Assembly (NCBI RefSeq): GCF_003721245.1
Contig: NZ_RIZG01000001.1
Coordinates: forward strand, 248,001-312,000
DNA length: 64,000 nt
Direction of reading: 5' to 3'
Origin: Marinomonas hwangdonensis
GTDB taxonomy: Bacteria > Pseudomonadota > Gammaproteobacteria > Pseudomonadales > Marinomonadaceae
Position numbers and translations under genes: made by a program
The notes under the pieces: model-generated
Seen by the model: only the letters and a program-made list of their open reading frames with translations
What the model was told of the DNA's origin: nothing
Databases searched by the model: none
In this document: one piece after another, positions 38,176 to 47,601 of the stretch
How positions within the stretch are numbered: the stretch's first letter is position 1
Layout: each line of letters opens with the position of its first letter

Positions 38176-38925
38176 ATGTCTTTGTATGACGCGTCTTTTA
38201 TTCTGCCAAATTGGCCTGCGCCGTCACGAGTTCGTGCCTATGTGTCGACCCGTGTTGGTGGCGTGAGTCAGCCGCCATTTGATTCGCTGAATTTAGGAGG
38301 GCATGTGGACGATGAGATTGAACATGTTGTCGAGAATCGTCGTCTATTTGCCACAGCGATCAAGATGCCAAGTTCACTGCAATGGCTAAATCAGATTCAC
38401 GGAACGACCGTTGCGCGTTTGCCTTGCGACCATTTACCAGACAGTGCGGATGCGGCGTTTTCAGACCAAGTCAATCAGGTCTGTGCCGTATTGACGGCAG
38501 ATTGTTTGCCCGTGTTTTTTTGTGATGCAGCAGGGGAAAAAGTGGCTGTCGCCCATGCCGGCTGGCGTGGTTTGTGTGCGGGTGTGTTGGAAGAAACCTT
38601 AAGCGGCTTTGATGATCCAGAAACGGTACTGGTATGGCTAGGTCCAGCTATTGGCCCCGAGGCTTTTGAGGTGGGAGATGAAGTCCGAGAGGCATTTATG
38701 TCTGTTACTACAGCAGCGGAGGCTGCCTTTAAACCAGCCCAGCAACAAGGCAAATGGTTAGGCGACCTTTATTTATTGGCGAAACAACGTTTATCGGCCG
38801 CTGGCGTGGCGCAGATATACGGTGGCGACCATTGTACCTTTACGGATGAGGCGCGTTTTTATTCTTATCGACGAGAAGGGAAAACGGGTCGCATGGCGTC
38901 TGTGATCTGGTTGGATGAGCAATAA
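38176..38925 (+). CDS. pgeF: Peptidoglycan editing factor PgeF (YfiH/laccase-domain family)
   Basis: Cytoplasmic amidase-like factor that removes wrongly made L-Ser-containing peptidoglycan precursors in E. coli; earlier called a multicopper polyphenol oxidase. The 249-residue protein keeps the metal-site residues in NQIHGTTV, LTADCLPVFF and AHAGWRGL. ATG 38176 has CGAGGG five bases upstream; a GTG at 38158 is less likely. It follows rluD as in E. coli, then clpB. Confidence 0.95.
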   Translation: MSLYDASFILPNWPAPSRVRAYVSTRVGGVSQPPFDSLNLGGHVDDEIEHVVENRRLFATAIKMPSSLQWLNQIHGTTVARLPCDHLPDSADAAFSDQVNQVCAVLTADCLPVFFCDAAGEKVAVAHAGWRGLCAGVLEETLSGFDDPETVLVWLGPAIGPEAFEVGDEVREAFMSVTTAAEAAFKPAQQQGKWLGDLYLLAKQRLSAAGVAQIYGGDHCTFTDEARFYSYRREGKTGRMASVIWLDEQ

Positions 38926-38969
38926 AGGCTGATTTTATTGATGGGTGTCAAAAAAATGACAGTCTCGTA

Positions 38970-38997
38970 TTGAAAAGCCAATAAGCGCACTTATTAA
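38970..38997 (+). promoter_or_regulatory. Predicted clpB promoter
   Basis: TTGAAA (38970-38975), a 16-bp spacer, and TATTAA (38992-38997) form a reasonable sigma-70 promoter. The TTGAAA core followed about 10-12 bases later by CGCACTTAT also loosely resembles a sigma-32 heat-shock promoter, expected for clpB, but the CCCC of that -10 is poor. Confidence 0.4.
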
Positions 38998-39038
38998 GGG
39001 GGTAGCGACAGTGTTTTTATCTTTTTTAGGAGGTTCCT

Positions 39039-41621
39039 ATGCGAATCGATCGTTTAACCAGTAAATTACAGCTCGCCCTTTCTGATGCGCAGTCCATTGC
39101 GCTTGGGCATGATCATTCTTATATCGAGTCCTTGCATTTGATGATGGCGCTGTTGGATCAGCAGGGTGGAAGTACGCGCCCTATTCTGCAACAAGCGGGC
39201 ATTCAAGTGGCTAAATTTCGCGACAGTCTAAATGCGCTCTTGGATCGTTTAGCGAAAGTAAAAGACCACGATGGTAATGTGCAAATGTCCCCTGAATTGG
39301 GGCGCTTATTGAATCTGGCTGACAAAGAAGCGCAAAAGCGCAAAGATCAATATATCTCATCTGAATTGGTCTTGATGGCCATGTTTGATGGCAAAGATGA
39401 CTTAGCAAAAGCGCTCAAAGCCACTGGCGTGACAAAAAATGACATTTCTGCCGTGATTGATCAGGTGCGCGGTGGCGATTCGATCAATGATCCGAACGCC
39501 GAAGAAAGTCGTCAGGCGATAGACAAATACACCGTTGATCTCACCGCAAGAGCGGCCGAAGGCAAGCTTGATCCTGTGATTGGTCGTGATGATGAAATAC
39601 GCCGTACGATTCAGGTGTTGCAGCGTCGTCGCAAAAACAATCCGGTACTGATTGGTGAGCCTGGTGTAGGGAAAACGGCGATTGTAGAAGGGTTGGCGCA
39701 ACGCATAATTAATGGAGAGGTGCCGGAAGGGCTAAAAAATAAGCGTGTTTTGTCCCTCGATATGGGGTCTTTAATCGCCGGAGCCAAATACCGTGGTGAG
39801 TTTGAAGAGCGCCTCAAAGCCTTGCTGAATGAGCTTTCTAAACAGGACGGTCAAGTGATTTTGTTTATTGACGAGATTCACACCATGGTGGGAGCGGGGA
39901 AATCGGAAGGTTCTATGGACGCGGGCAATATGCTGAAACCCGCTCTTGCTCGTGGTGAATTACACTGTGTTGGCGCGACCACTCTGAATGAATATCGCCA
40001 ATACATAGAGAAAGACGCGGCGCTAGAGCGACGTTTTCAAAAGGTGCTGGTGGAAGAGCCCAGTGTGCTGGACTCGGTTGCTATCTTGCGCGGTTTGAAA
40101 GAGCGTTACGAAGTGCATCATGGTGTCGATATCACAGACTCGGCCATCATTGCCGCCGCCAAGTTGTCGCAACGCTACATTACCGATCGCCAGTTGCCCG
40201 ATAAGGCCATTGATTTAATTGATGAAGCGGCCAGTCGTATTCGTATGGAGATGGATTCCAAGCCGGAAGACATGGACCGTTTAGAGCGTCGGTTGATTCA
40301 ATTGAAAATTGAAAAAGAAGCACTGAAAAAAGAAACAGATAAGGCGTCTAAAATAAGATTGGACGAATTAGACAGTGAAATTGGTACCTTGCAGAAGCAA
40401 TTTTCGGATCTTGAAGAGATCTGGAACGCTGAAAAGGCGGCTGTTCAGGGGGCTCAAAAGCTCAAAGAAGAGCTGGAATCGGTTCGTCACGAAATGGAAG
40501 AGGCCCGTCGCAGTGGAAATCTGGCAAAAATGTCAGAGTTGCAGTATGGCGTGATTCCCATGCTGGAAGCGGAAATAGAAAAAGCCAGTCAAGCAGAAGA
40601 GCATACTGAAACGCGCCTACTGAAACGACGAGTGACCGAAGAAGAAATTGCCACTGTGGTGTCCCGCTGGACCGGAATTCCAGTAGACAAGATGCTAGAA
40701 GGTGAGCGGGATAAATTGCTGCGCATGGAAGAGGCACTGCATGAGTCTGTGATGGGGCAAAATGAAGCGGTTTCCGCGGTCTCTAACGCGGTTCGTCGCT
40801 CTCGATCTGGCTTAGCAGACCCTAATCGTCCAAATGGCTCCTTCTTGTTCTTGGGTCCCACAGGCGTTGGTAAAACTGAGCTTTGTAAATCATTGGCGAG
40901 GTTTCTGTTTGATACAGAGCAGGCCATGGTGCGCATCGACATGTCTGAGTTTATGGAAAAACATTCCGTGGCACGTTTGATCGGTGCGCCGCCTGGGTAT
41001 GTCGGTTATGAAGAGGGTGGGTACTTGACGGAGGCGGTTAGACGCCGACCTTACTCTGTGCTCTTGCTGGATGAAGTGGAAAAAGCCCATCCTGATGTGT
41101 TCAACATCCTTTTGCAGGTGTTGGATGACGGTCGACTCACCGATGGGCAGGGGCGCACGGTGGATTTTAGGAACACCGTGATTGTTATGACCTCTAATTT
41201 GGGCTCTGACTTGATACAAGAATATCGTTCTGCCGATCAGTATGAAGAAATCAAGGATAAGGTTATGGAAGTGGTGGGTATGCATTTCCGTCCTGAATTT
41301 ATTAATCGGATTGATGAAACTGTGGTATTCCATCCGCTAATGAAGTCCCAAATCAAAGGCATTGCCACAGTGCAATTAGGGCATTTGAATGATCGATTGG
41401 GAGAAATGGGTATTTCTCTGGTATTAACTGAGGCGGCTTCAGATCAATTGGTCGAAGTGGGTTATGATCCGGTTTATGGTGCTCGGCCTTTAAAGCGTGC
41501 CATACAGAAATTGATAGAAAACCCATTGGCGAACGAGCTGTTAGCGGGGCATTTTAGTTCAGGCGATGTAATTAGCGTAGAAGTGAGTGACCATACGTTC
41601 GTTTTTACTAAAGCGAAGTAA
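39039..41621 (+). CDS. clpB: ATP-dependent disaggregase ClpB
   Basis: Hexameric AAA+ chaperone that, with DnaK/DnaJ, pulls polypeptides out of aggregates. In 860 residues: the N-domain (to about 145), NBD1 with Walker A GEPGVGKT near 206 and Walker B LFIDEIHT, the coiled-coil middle domain (about 410-520, rich in Lys/Glu), and NBD2 with GPTGVGKT near 606, [11 protein letters not shown] and the C-terminal [13 protein letters not shown] 39039 has a perfect AGGAGG five bases upstream. It stands alone with its own terminator. Confidence 0.98.
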   Translation: MRIDRLTSKLQLALSDAQSIALGHDHSYIESLHLMMALLDQQGGSTRPILQQAGIQVAKFRDSLNALLDRLAKVKDHDGNVQMSPELGRLLNLADKEAQKRKDQYISSELVLMAMFDGKDDLAKALKATGVTKNDISAVIDQVRGGDSINDPNAEESRQAIDKYTVDLTARAAEGKLDPVIGRDDEIRRTIQVLQRRRKNNPVLIGEPGVGKTAIVEGLAQRIINGEVPEGLKNKRVLSLDMGSLIAGAKYRGEFEERLKALLNELSKQDGQVILFIDEIHTMVGAGKSEGSMDAGNMLKPALARGELHCVGATTLNEYRQYIEKDAALERRFQKVLVEEPSVLDSVAILRGLKERYEVHHGVDITDSAIIAAAKLSQRYITDRQLPDKAIDLIDEAASRIRMEMDSKPEDMDRLERRLIQLKIEKEALKKETDKASKIRLDELDSEIGTLQKQFSDLEEIWNAEKAAVQGAQKLKEELESVRHEMEEARRSGNLAKMSELQYGVIPMLEAEIEKASQAEEHTETRLLKRRVTEEEIATVVSRWTGIPVDKMLEGERDKLLRMEEALHESVMGQNEAVSAVSNAVRRSRSGLADPNRPNGSFLFLGPTGVGKTELCKSLARFLFDTEQAMVRIDMSEFMEKHSVARLIGAPPGYVGYEEGGYLTEAVRRRPYSVLLLDEVEKAHPDVFNILLQVLDDGRLTDGQGRTVDFRNTVIVMTSNLGSDLIQEYRSADQYEEIKDKVMEVVGMHFRPEFINRIDETVVFHPLMKSQIKGIATVQLGHLNDRLGEMGISLVLTEAASDQLVEVGYDPVYGARPLKRAIQKLIENPLANELLAGHFSSGDVISVEVSDHTFVFTKAK

Positions 41622-41661
41622 AAAAGTCGTAAGGACAAAGTAAACACAGAAATGCAAAGAC

Positions 41662-41699
41662 AAAAAAAGCTCTAGTCTTGTCAGGCTAGAGCTTTTTTT
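41662..41699 (+). terminator. Bidirectional terminator between clpB and an OMP gene
   Basis: AAAAAAAGCTCTAG (41662-41675) pairs with CTAGAGCTTTTTTT (41686-41699); the loop is ten bases. A and T runs on both sides suit the two convergent genes. Confidence 0.93.
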
Positions 41700-41716
41700 G
41701 TGCGATTTGCTAAGGA

Positions 41717-42298
41717 TCAAATGTCGATTGTCACGCCAACAAAGTAACCATCGTAATCATAGTTGCCAAATACTTTAGTTTTTTGGTCGATAGAACGGTA
41801 ACCGACTTCTACGCCCACAATAGGAAGAGGCTGGTATTGTACTTTAAACGATTGATCGGTAATGGTCACATCACTGAATGAAGAAATGTTTTTGGATTCA
41901 GCAGCCAACGTAATGCCAGTGCCAGGAATGCCCAGCGACGCAGATAGGAAGAGCATTGGGATAGATTCGCTTTCTTCGGTGTTACCTCTTGTAATGTCTA
42001 GGTTTCGAAGAGTGATACCGCCTTCAATACCAAGCCACAACAAACCTACGCCATAGTAACCAGTTAGATCTAGGTGACTGATTTCCGTGCCAGATGGGTC
42101 AGACTCAAAGTCCCATACATCTAAACGCGCATTGGGGATTAACGGGATAGGGTGCTGTACATCAACGCTGGCATAGGTAGCTGAACCATCATCGCCATCA
42201 AAAAAGCCGGCTTCTGCGTTAGCACCGAGAAAATCGGCATGGGCGGCGCTGGCCAGCAGTACGGTTGATAGAGCAAACGCGGTTTTAATTGATTTCAT
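41717..42298 (-). CDS. Small outer-membrane beta-barrel protein (TIGR04219-like)
   Basis: A 193-residue secreted protein. The signal peptide MKSIKTAFALSTVLLASAAHA is followed by alternating hydrophobic/polar strands ending in a barrel-like C-terminus (YDYDGYFVGVTIDI). The overall look (DFLGANAEAGFF, then LDVWDFESDPSGTEISHLDL) resembles the small TIGR04219-type barrel family, but I give that only as a resemblance. Substrate unknown. ATG 42298 is chosen for the signal peptide; the frame reaches 42367. Confidence 0.7.
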   Translation of the reverse strand: MKSIKTAFALSTVLLASAAHADFLGANAEAGFFDGDDGSATYASVDVQHPIPLIPNARLDVWDFESDPSGTEISHLDLTGYYGVGLLWLGIEGGITLRNLDITRGNTEESESIPMLFLSASLGIPGTGITLAAESKNISSFSDVTITDQSFKVQYQPLPIVGVEVGYRSIDQKTKVFGNYDYDGYFVGVTIDI

Positions 42299-42414
42299 AA
42301 AGAATAATCCATACATCAGGTGAGATAAGTTTTGCCTAATTATAGGTCTAAGGAAAACAAAATCCAATGAAATAAGGAATTATAGAAAAGAATTGTGTGA
42401 GATATTTACAAATA

Positions 42415-42489
42415 TGGCTGGGGTAGCTGGATTCGAACCAACGCATGACGGGATCAAAACCCGTTGCCTTACCGCTTGGCGATACCCCA
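42415..42489 (-). tRNA. tRNA-Gln (anticodon TTG), copy 1
   Basis: 75 nt with encoded CCA. The acceptor TGGGGTA pairs with TACCCCA, the anticodon arm ACGGG-TTTTGAT-CCCGT gives TTG (reads CAA/CAG), and the T arm contains GGTTCGAATCC. Last gene of the array in transcription order. Confidence 0.97.
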
Positions 42490-42500
42490 ATATCGAATTG

Positions 42501-42577
42501 TGGTGGCTATGACTAGATTCGAACTAGTGACCCCATCATTATGAGTGATGTGCTCTAACCAACTGAGCTACATAGCC
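42501..42577 (-). tRNA. tRNA-Met, elongator (anticodon CAT), copy 1
   Basis: 77 nt with encoded CCA. The acceptor is GGCTATG/CATAGCC and the anticodon arm CATCA-CTCATAA-TGATG gives CAT. It closely matches the elongator tRNA-Met of E. coli; the paired first base pair argues against an initiator, and it lacks the three G-C anticodon-stem pairs of initiators. Confidence 0.95.
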
Positions 42578-42606
42578 TTACTGTGCTTTTTCTGAAAATG
42601 TATCGA

Positions 42607-42681
42607 TGGCTGGGGTAGCTGGATTCGAACCAACGCATGACGGGATCAAAACCCGTTGCCTTACCGCTTGGCGATACCCCA
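42607..42681 (-). tRNA. tRNA-Gln (anticodon TTG), copy 2
   Basis: Identical to copy 1 by eye, 192 bp away. Confidence 0.97.
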
Positions 42682-42692
42682 ATATCGAATTG

Positions 42693-42769
42693 TGGTGGCT
42701 ATGACTAGATTCGAACTAGTGACCCCATCATTATGAGTGATGTGCTCTAACCAACTGAGCTACATAGCC
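42693..42769 (-). tRNA. tRNA-Met, elongator (anticodon CAT), copy 2
   Basis: Identical to Met copy 1 by eye, in the second 192-bp unit. Confidence 0.95.
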
Positions 42770-42798
42770 TTACTGTGCTTTTTCTGAAAATGTATCGA

Positions 42799-42873
42799 TG
42801 GCTGGGGTAGCTGGATTCGAACCAACGCATGACGGGATCAAAACCCGTTGCCTTACCGCTTGGCGATACCCCA
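42799..42873 (-). tRNA. tRNA-Gln (anticodon TTG), copy 3
   Basis: Identical to copy 1 by eye, in the third 192-bp unit. Confidence 0.97.
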
Positions 42874-42884
42874 ATATCGAATTG

Positions 42885-42961
42885 TGGTGGCTATGACTAG
42901 ATTCGAACTAGTGACCCCATCATTATGAGTGATGTGCTCTAACCAACTGAGCTACATAGCC
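42885..42961 (-). tRNA. tRNA-Met, elongator (anticodon CAT), copy 3
   Basis: Identical to Met copy 1 by eye, in the third 192-bp unit. Confidence 0.95.
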
Positions 42962-42990
42962 TTACTGTGCTTTTTCTGAAAATGTATCGA

Positions 42991-43065
42991 TGGCTGGGGT
43001 AGCTGGATTCGAACCAACGCATGACGGGATCAAAACCCGTTGCCTTACCGCTTGGCGATACCCCA
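42991..43065 (-). tRNA. tRNA-Gln (anticodon TTG), copy 4
   Basis: Identical to copy 1 by eye, in the fourth unit. Confidence 0.97.
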
Positions 43066-43076
43066 ATATCGAATTG

Positions 43077-43153
43077 TGGTGGCTATGACTAGATTCGAAC
43101 TAGTGACCCCATCATTATGAGTGATGTGCTCTAACCAACTGAGCTACATAGCC
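43077..43153 (-). tRNA. tRNA-Met, elongator (anticodon CAT), copy 4
   Basis: Identical to Met copy 1 by eye. The spacer on its promoter side (43154-43163) is short and unlike the 29-bp spacers of the other units. Confidence 0.95.
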
Positions 43154-43163
43154 GTTCGTCTGT

Positions 43164-43238
43164 TGGCTGGGGTAGCTGGATTCGAACCAACGCATGACGG
43201 GATCAAAACCCGTTGCCTTACCGCTTGGCGATACCCCA
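43164..43238 (-). tRNA. tRNA-Gln (anticodon TTG), copy 5, promoter-proximal
   Basis: Same sequence as the other Gln copies. It is the first gene transcribed, about 50 nt after the predicted start site. Its upstream flank is unique sequence, so this copy marks the edge of the amplified region. Confidence 0.97.
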
Positions 43239-43295
43239 AAAGACGACACGAGAAGAAGATTTTCCGTAAAGGATCCTCTGCCTCTGTGGCGCGAT

Positions 43296-43324
43296 ATTAT
43301 TCATATAACTTGATAATGGGTCAA
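43296..43324 (-). promoter_or_regulatory. Predicted stable-RNA promoter of the tRNA array
   Basis: On the reverse strand, TTGACC (43324-43319), a 17-bp spacer, and AATAAT (43301-43296) are followed by the G+C-rich discriminator CGCGCC. Such a discriminator is typical of promoters under stringent control. No UP element was examined beyond noting A+T-rich sequence upstream. Confidence 0.65.
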
Positions 43325-43352
43325 GTATTTTCTTTAATTTTTTTCTAATACG

Positions 43353-44444
43353 TTAGACATTAAAACGGAAATGCATGACGTCGCCATCTTTCACAACGTA
43401 GTCTTTTCCTTCCAAACGCCACTTACCCGCTTCTTTAGCGCCGCTTTCACCCTTGTATTGGATGAATTCGTTGTAGCCAACCACTTCGGCGCGGATAAAG
43501 CCTTTTTCGAAGTCTGTGTGGATCACACCAGCGGCCTGTGGTGCTGTTGCACCTTGTTTTATAGTCCATGCACGGACTTCTTTTACACCGGCTGTGAAGT
43601 AGGTCTGAAGGCCTAGCAGTTCATAACCCGCTCGGATCACGCGATCTAGTCCTGGTTCTTCCATGCCCATTTCATCAAGAAACTCTTGCATCTCTTCTGT
43701 ATCGAGTTCTGAAATTTCTGCTTCAAGCTGGTTGCAGATCGGCACGACCATGGCGCCTTCGGCTTCGGCGATTTCACGAACTTGATCTAGGTAAGGATTG
43801 TTTTCAAAACCGTCTTCTGCCACGTTCGCAATGTACATAGTGGGTTTGGTTGTTAAGAGGTGCAGAGATCGAACTTCTTTTTTGTGTTCGTCAGACATTT
43901 CCATGGAGCGAACGGGTAAGCCATTTTCTAAATGTTCTTTGATGCTCTCTAAAAACGCTTTATGAGCAATAGCCTCTTTGTTGCCACTTTTGGCGTTTTT
44001 CGCCGTGCGGAACAATTGCTTATCGATAGACTCGATATCGGCAAAGATTAGCTCAAGGTTAATGACTTCAATGTCTAGCTTTGGATTGACATGGTTTGAG
44101 ACGTGGATAACGTTTTCGTCTTCAAAACAACGAACAACGTGTGCAATGGCGTCGGTTTCGCGGATATTGGCTAAGAATTTATTACCTAGGCCTTCTCCTT
44201 TTGATGCGCCTTCAACGAGGCCTGCAATGTCCACGAATTCCATGGTTGTTGCTAACACGCGCTCTGGTTTGACTATGGCGGCTAATGCGTCTAGGCGTGG
44301 ATCAGGCATGGCAACCACACCCGCATTTGGCTCAATAGTACAGAATGGGAAATTTTCTGCGCCAATGCCGGCCTTAGTTAATGCATTGAATAGAGTAGAT
44401 TTACCAACGTTAGGTAGTCCAACGATGCCGCAATTAAAACCCAT
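43353..44444 (-). CDS. ychF: Redox-regulated ATPase YchF (Obg-like)
   Basis: Obg/HflX-family P-loop protein of 363 residues that prefers ATP and associates with ribosomes. G1 is [15 protein letters not shown]3 [17 protein letters not shown], and the unusual G4 region and C-terminal TGS domain ([13 protein letters not shown], then [14 protein letters not shown]) are normal for YchF. ATG 44444 has AGGAA upstream. It lies 25 bp after pth, a conserved pairing. Confidence 0.97.
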   Translation of the reverse strand: MGFNCGIVGLPNVGKSTLFNALTKAGIGAENFPFCTIEPNAGVVAMPDPRLDALAAIVKPERVLATTMEFVDIAGLVEGASKGEGLGNKFLANIRETDAIAHVVRCFEDENVIHVSNHVNPKLDIEVINLELIFADIESIDKQLFRTAKNAKSGNKEAIAHKAFLESIKEHLENGLPVRSMEMSDEHKKEVRSLHLLTTKPTMYIANVAEDGFENNPYLDQVREIAEAEGAMVVPICNQLEAEISELDTEEMQEFLDEMGMEEPGLDRVIRAGYELLGLQTYFTAGVKEVRAWTIKQGATAPQAAGVIHTDFEKGFIRAEVVGYNEFIQYKGESGAKEAGKWRLEGKDYVVKDGDVMHFRFNV

Positions 44445-44469
44445 AGTGAAATTCCTAGTAATTAAATGA

Positions 44470-45054
44470 TTATGCTTTAAAGCTATGCAGTTGATTCATT
44501 ACTTTGCTTAAATTGCCTTTGACGATGTCATCAAGATAGCGTAATGATTCTTCAATTGTTTGTTCTGTTTTTGTGTAGTCTTCTGGCGCGGCTTTTTTTA
44601 ACACATAGTTTGCAACTTGACTGGCGTGTCCGGGGTGTCCAATGCCGAGTCTTAATCGCCCAAACTCTCGATTGTTGGCCAATCTAGCAATGATGTCTTT
44701 AAGCCCGTTGTGACCGCCGTGACCGCCACCTTGTTTCAATTTGACTGTGCCTGGTGGGAGATCAAGTTCGTCGTGTATCACCAGAACTTCTTCAGGAGGG
44801 ATTTTATAAAACTGGCAAACAGCTTGAACCGCTTTGCCACTTAAATTCATATAGGTGGTAGGAATGAGTAAATAGCATTCTTCACCAGCTATATAAACTT
44901 TGCTGAATTGACCATAAAACTTTTTCTCAGAACGAAGAAGGCATTGGCTCTGACGAGCCAATGCCTCAATCCACTGAGCGCCTGCATTGTGACGAGTGTT
45001 CTCGTATTCGCTACCCGGATTACCCAGGCCGACTAATAATTTGAATCCTGCCAC
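44470..45054 (-). CDS. pth: Peptidyl-tRNA hydrolase
   Basis: Recycles peptidyl-tRNAs that drop off ribosomes. The 194-residue protein has [19 protein letters not shown] with catalytic H22, [10 protein letters not shown], and [11 protein letters not shown] with the partner Asp, followed by [12 protein letters not shown]. It sits 19 bp after rplY and before ychF. Confidence 0.97.
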   Translation of the reverse strand: MAGFKLLVGLGNPGSEYENTRHNAGAQWIEALARQSQCLLRSEKKFYGQFSKVYIAGEECYLLIPTTYMNLSGKAVQAVCQFYKIPPEEVLVIHDELDLPPGTVKLKQGGGHGGHNGLKDIIARLANNREFGRLRLGIGHPGHASQVANYVLKKAAPEDYTKTEQTIEESLRYLDDIVKGNLSKVMNQLHSFKA

Positions 45055-45073
45055 AATGCTGCCTTCAATGATC

Positions 45074-45652
45074 TTAACGTTTAGATTTACCGATACGACC
45101 GATTGGTTGGTCGTGGTCTTCGCCTTTCAACAAAGAAACAAGCTCTACACCTTCAGGAAGCGTAACGTCTGAAAGGTGGAAAATTTGATCAAGTTGGCCG
45201 TTAGCCGCATCAACGATAAGCACTTCTGGAAGGTTCGCTGGCAAGCAACGAACTTCAGCCAATTTAGACTCGATAGTCAAACGACCACCTTGCTTACTTA
45301 CACCTTCACTTTGCGCTGCATTGATGAAGCTTAATGGTACGCGAGTAGTGATGGCTTTGTCAGCTTGAACGCGCTGAAGGTCCATGTGCATTACTGCACC
45401 TGTTGCTGGATGACGCTGTAGTGCTTTTACAAGAACTTGCTCAGCTTTGCCGTCAACAACGACTTCAACTAGACCTGTCAAAAAGCCAGGAGTAGCAACA
45501 GCTTTGTGCATTTCGTTGTCTTTGAAAGTAACAGATTGTGGAGCAACGTCTCCGCCATAAATAACAGCTGGTACTAGGCCAGCGTTACGAAGGCGGCGGC
45601 TCGCACCTTTACCTTCTTGAGTACGTGCTACGGCATTAATAGATAATGACAT
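45074..45652 (-). CDS. rplY: 50S ribosomal protein L25, CTC-type long form
   Basis: Binds 5S rRNA. At 192 residues it is the two-domain general-stress/CTC form: an L25 domain (RTQEGKGASRRLRNAGLVPAVIYG, to about 95) plus a C-terminal beta-domain (ESKLAEVRCLPANLPEVLIVD). The short E. coli form is about 94 residues. It lies 70 bp after prs. Confidence 0.95.
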   Translation of the reverse strand: MSLSINAVARTQEGKGASRRLRNAGLVPAVIYGGDVAPQSVTFKDNEMHKAVATPGFLTGLVEVVVDGKAEQVLVKALQRHPATGAVMHMDLQRVQADKAITTRVPLSFINAAQSEGVSKQGGRLTIESKLAEVRCLPANLPEVLIVDAANGQLDQIFHLSDVTLPEGVELVSLLKGEDHDQPIGRIGKSKR

Positions 45653-45722
45653 GGTATTTTCCTAATAATTAATCAAAGTTTGTGCCCAGAACTGCGACCC
45701 GTTCCGAGCGTAAGTGTTTGGT

Positions 45723-46670
45723 TTAGGCCCCAAACATGGCACTGATAGACTCTTCGTTGCATACGCGACGAACAGCCTCCGCTAATATGTCAGACATCGA
45801 CAATTGGCGTATTTGAGGGCAATTAAGCGCCTCTTGCGTCAATGGGATGGTATCAGTCACGACCAACTCATCAAGCACGGAATTTTGAACGTTTTCAATG
45901 GCTTTACCGGACAGCACTGGGTGAGTACAGTAAGCGATTACTTTAGCAGCACCATGATCTTTTAACGCTTTTGCAGCAGCGCACAGGGTGCCGCCTGTGT
46001 CACACATGTCATCCACTAAAACGCATGTTTTGCCTTTGACGTCGCCAATCAAATGCATGATTTGAGCTTCGTTAGCTCGCGGACGACGCTTGTCAATGAT
46101 GGCTAAGTCCGCATCATCGAGCAGTTTGGCAAAAGCGCGAGCACGAACAACACCACCCACATCAGGAGAAACCACTGTAATGTTTTCATGGCCTTGGCGC
46201 TGTAGATCATCAAGCAGCAAAGGGGTGGCGTAAACGTTATCAACCGGGATATCAAAAAAGCCTTGTATTTGATCAGCGTGTAAATCGACGGTTAATACTC
46301 GGTTAATGCCCACCGCAGAGATCATATCTGCTACTACTTTGGCAGTAATGGGGACCCGTGCAGAGCGAACACGACGATCTTGTCTTGCGTATCCAAAATA
46401 GGGGATGACGGCGGTGACTCGTGTTGCAGATGCACGACGAAGCGCATCGGCCATCACGATCAGTTCCATCAAATTATCGTTACTAGGTGCACAGGTAGAT
46501 TGGATGATAAAAACATCTTTACCGCGAACGTTCTCGTTAATTTCAACGGCAATTTCACCGTCGCTAAATTTTCCTACGGTTGCGTTTCCGATAGGTAATC
46601 CCAAACGTCTAACAACTCGACGAGCAAGTTCGGGGTTGGCATTACCGGTAAAAACCATCAACTTGGACAC
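45723..46670 (-). CDS. prs: Ribose-phosphate pyrophosphokinase (PRPP synthetase)
   Basis: Makes PRPP from ribose 5-phosphate and ATP for nucleotide, histidine and tryptophan synthesis. The 315-residue protein has [46 protein letters not shown], and PRPP loop [14 protein letters not shown]. The start is taken as GTG 46670, with AAAGG eight bases upstream and the family N-terminus [15 protein letters not shown]; the open frame to 46760 would run into ispE. Confidence 0.96.
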   Translation of the reverse strand: MSKLMVFTGNANPELARRVVRRLGLPIGNATVGKFSDGEIAVEINENVRGKDVFIIQSTCAPSNDNLMELIVMADALRRASATRVTAVIPYFGYARQDRRVRSARVPITAKVVADMISAVGINRVLTVDLHADQIQGFFDIPVDNVYATPLLLDDLQRQGHENITVVSPDVGGVVRARAFAKLLDDADLAIIDKRRPRANEAQIMHLIGDVKGKTCVLVDDMCDTGGTLCAAAKALKDHGAAKVIAYCTHPVLSGKAIENVQNSVLDELVVTDTIPLTQEALNCPQIRQLSMSDILAEAVRRVCNEESISAMFGA

Positions 46671-46740
46671 TGTGTATACCTTTTGTGTTTTGCTAGCGAT
46701 GAAAATAGGGCGACAAAAAAATAACAGGGCTGATAACACC

Positions 46741-47595
46741 TTATCCTTTGTTTTGCTCAACCCACTTGGTCAATGCGTCATGGGTTGGGGATGTGTTACA
46801 GCCGCGGCAAACCCAACTTTGCCATTGTTTCGGCACGGTCAGGTTTACTTGCTCGGCATCATGGCGTTTGTCAAAGGCGAGAAAGAGACAGGCTCCTGTG
46901 CCAGTTAACTTGGCATCACCATGGTTTTTAAGCCACAAATAAGCGTCATTTACTTCAGGATTATGCTTTCTAACGACGTCTAAACAATCATTATGCCCAC
47001 CCAGATTTAAGGCGTGCGATATTCTGAGGGGAGGGGTGTCTCTTGTCAAATATTTATCGTTAAAAATTTGACCAGTTGAGACGTGGCAATTGGGTTTCAG
47101 GAGCAAAAAATATGGCGTCTTTAGCTCCACCTTTTGTAGCTTTTCACCGACTCCTTCGGCAAACGCGGCAAACCCCATTACAAAGACAGGTACATCGGCA
47201 CCCAATGTCACACCCAGTTCAGCCAATTTTTCTAACGATAGATGGCATTCCCATAGGACATTTAGGGCCAATAAAGTGGTTGCTGCGTTCGAGCTGCCGC
47301 CACCGATCCCCCCGCCCATAGGTAATTGTTTTGTCAAAGTAATATCGATACCGAAAGAGGAGACTTTTTTGTATGGTGTGAGCAATTTTGCCGCTTTATA
47401 AACGAGGTTCTCTTCGGTAGGTAGTTGCTCAATAGTGGGTGAAATGGTGATCTGATTATTGTGTGTTAGGACGAAGTCGAGCGTGTCGCATAAATCAATA
47501 AACTGAAACACGGTCTGTAGTTCATGGTAGCCGTCTTTTCGTCGCCCTGTAATGTGTAAAAATAAATTTAATTTCGCAGGAGAAGGTAGTTGCAT
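46741..47595 (-). CDS. ispE: 4-diphosphocytidyl-2-C-methyl-D-erythritol kinase
   Basis: GHMP-family kinase of the MEP isoprenoid pathway. The 284-residue protein has [23 protein letters not shown], the ATP loop [25 protein letters not shown], and a C-terminal LTGTGACLF. Start ATG 47595 lies seven bases after the lolB stop codon region and has no strong Shine-Dalgarno. The lolB-ispE-prs order is common in gammaproteobacteria. Confidence 0.96.
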   Translation of the reverse strand: MQLPSPAKLNLFLHITGRRKDGYHELQTVFQFIDLCDTLDFVLTHNNQITISPTIEQLPTEENLVYKAAKLLTPYKKVSSFGIDITLTKQLPMGGGIGGGSSNAATTLLALNVLWECHLSLEKLAELGVTLGADVPVFVMGFAAFAEGVGEKLQKVELKTPYFLLLKPNCHVSTGQIFNDKYLTRDTPPLRISHALNLGGHNDCLDVVRKHNPEVNDAYLWLKNHGDAKLTGTGACLFLAFDKRHDAEQVNLTVPKQWQSWVCRGCNTSPTHDALTKWVEQNKG

Positions 47596-47601
47596 GTTTA
47601 G

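Larger units (their letters stand above)
42415..43238 (-). repeat. Tandem 192-bp repeats carrying alternating tRNA-Gln and tRNA-Met genes
   Basis: Units begin at 42415, 42607, 42799 and 42991, exactly 192 bp apart. Each has tRNA-Gln, an 11-bp spacer, tRNA-Met and a 29-bp spacer; by reading, the first three units match base for base, spacers included. The fourth ends with a different 10-bp spacer (43154-43163) before a fifth tRNA-Gln. Transcription is from high to low coordinates, so that fifth copy comes first. Confidence 0.95.

Noticed and set aside
40890..41333. 147-codon reverse ORF within clpB
   Set aside because: Antisense to NBD2 of ClpB, which is intact.
42415..43238. CRISPR-like regular repeats
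   Set aside because: The repeat period is 192 bp and each unit folds into two complete tRNAs; the spacers are identical rather than unique.
43121..43348. 75-codon forward ORF containing [17 protein letters not shown]
   Set aside because: It is the antisense reading of tRNA-Met and tRNA-Gln genes; this peptide is a well-known misannotation from tRNA genes.
46671..46760. Longer prs reading frame
   Set aside because: The extra 30 residues overlap the ispE end and are unlike the family; GTG 46670 has a ribosome site.
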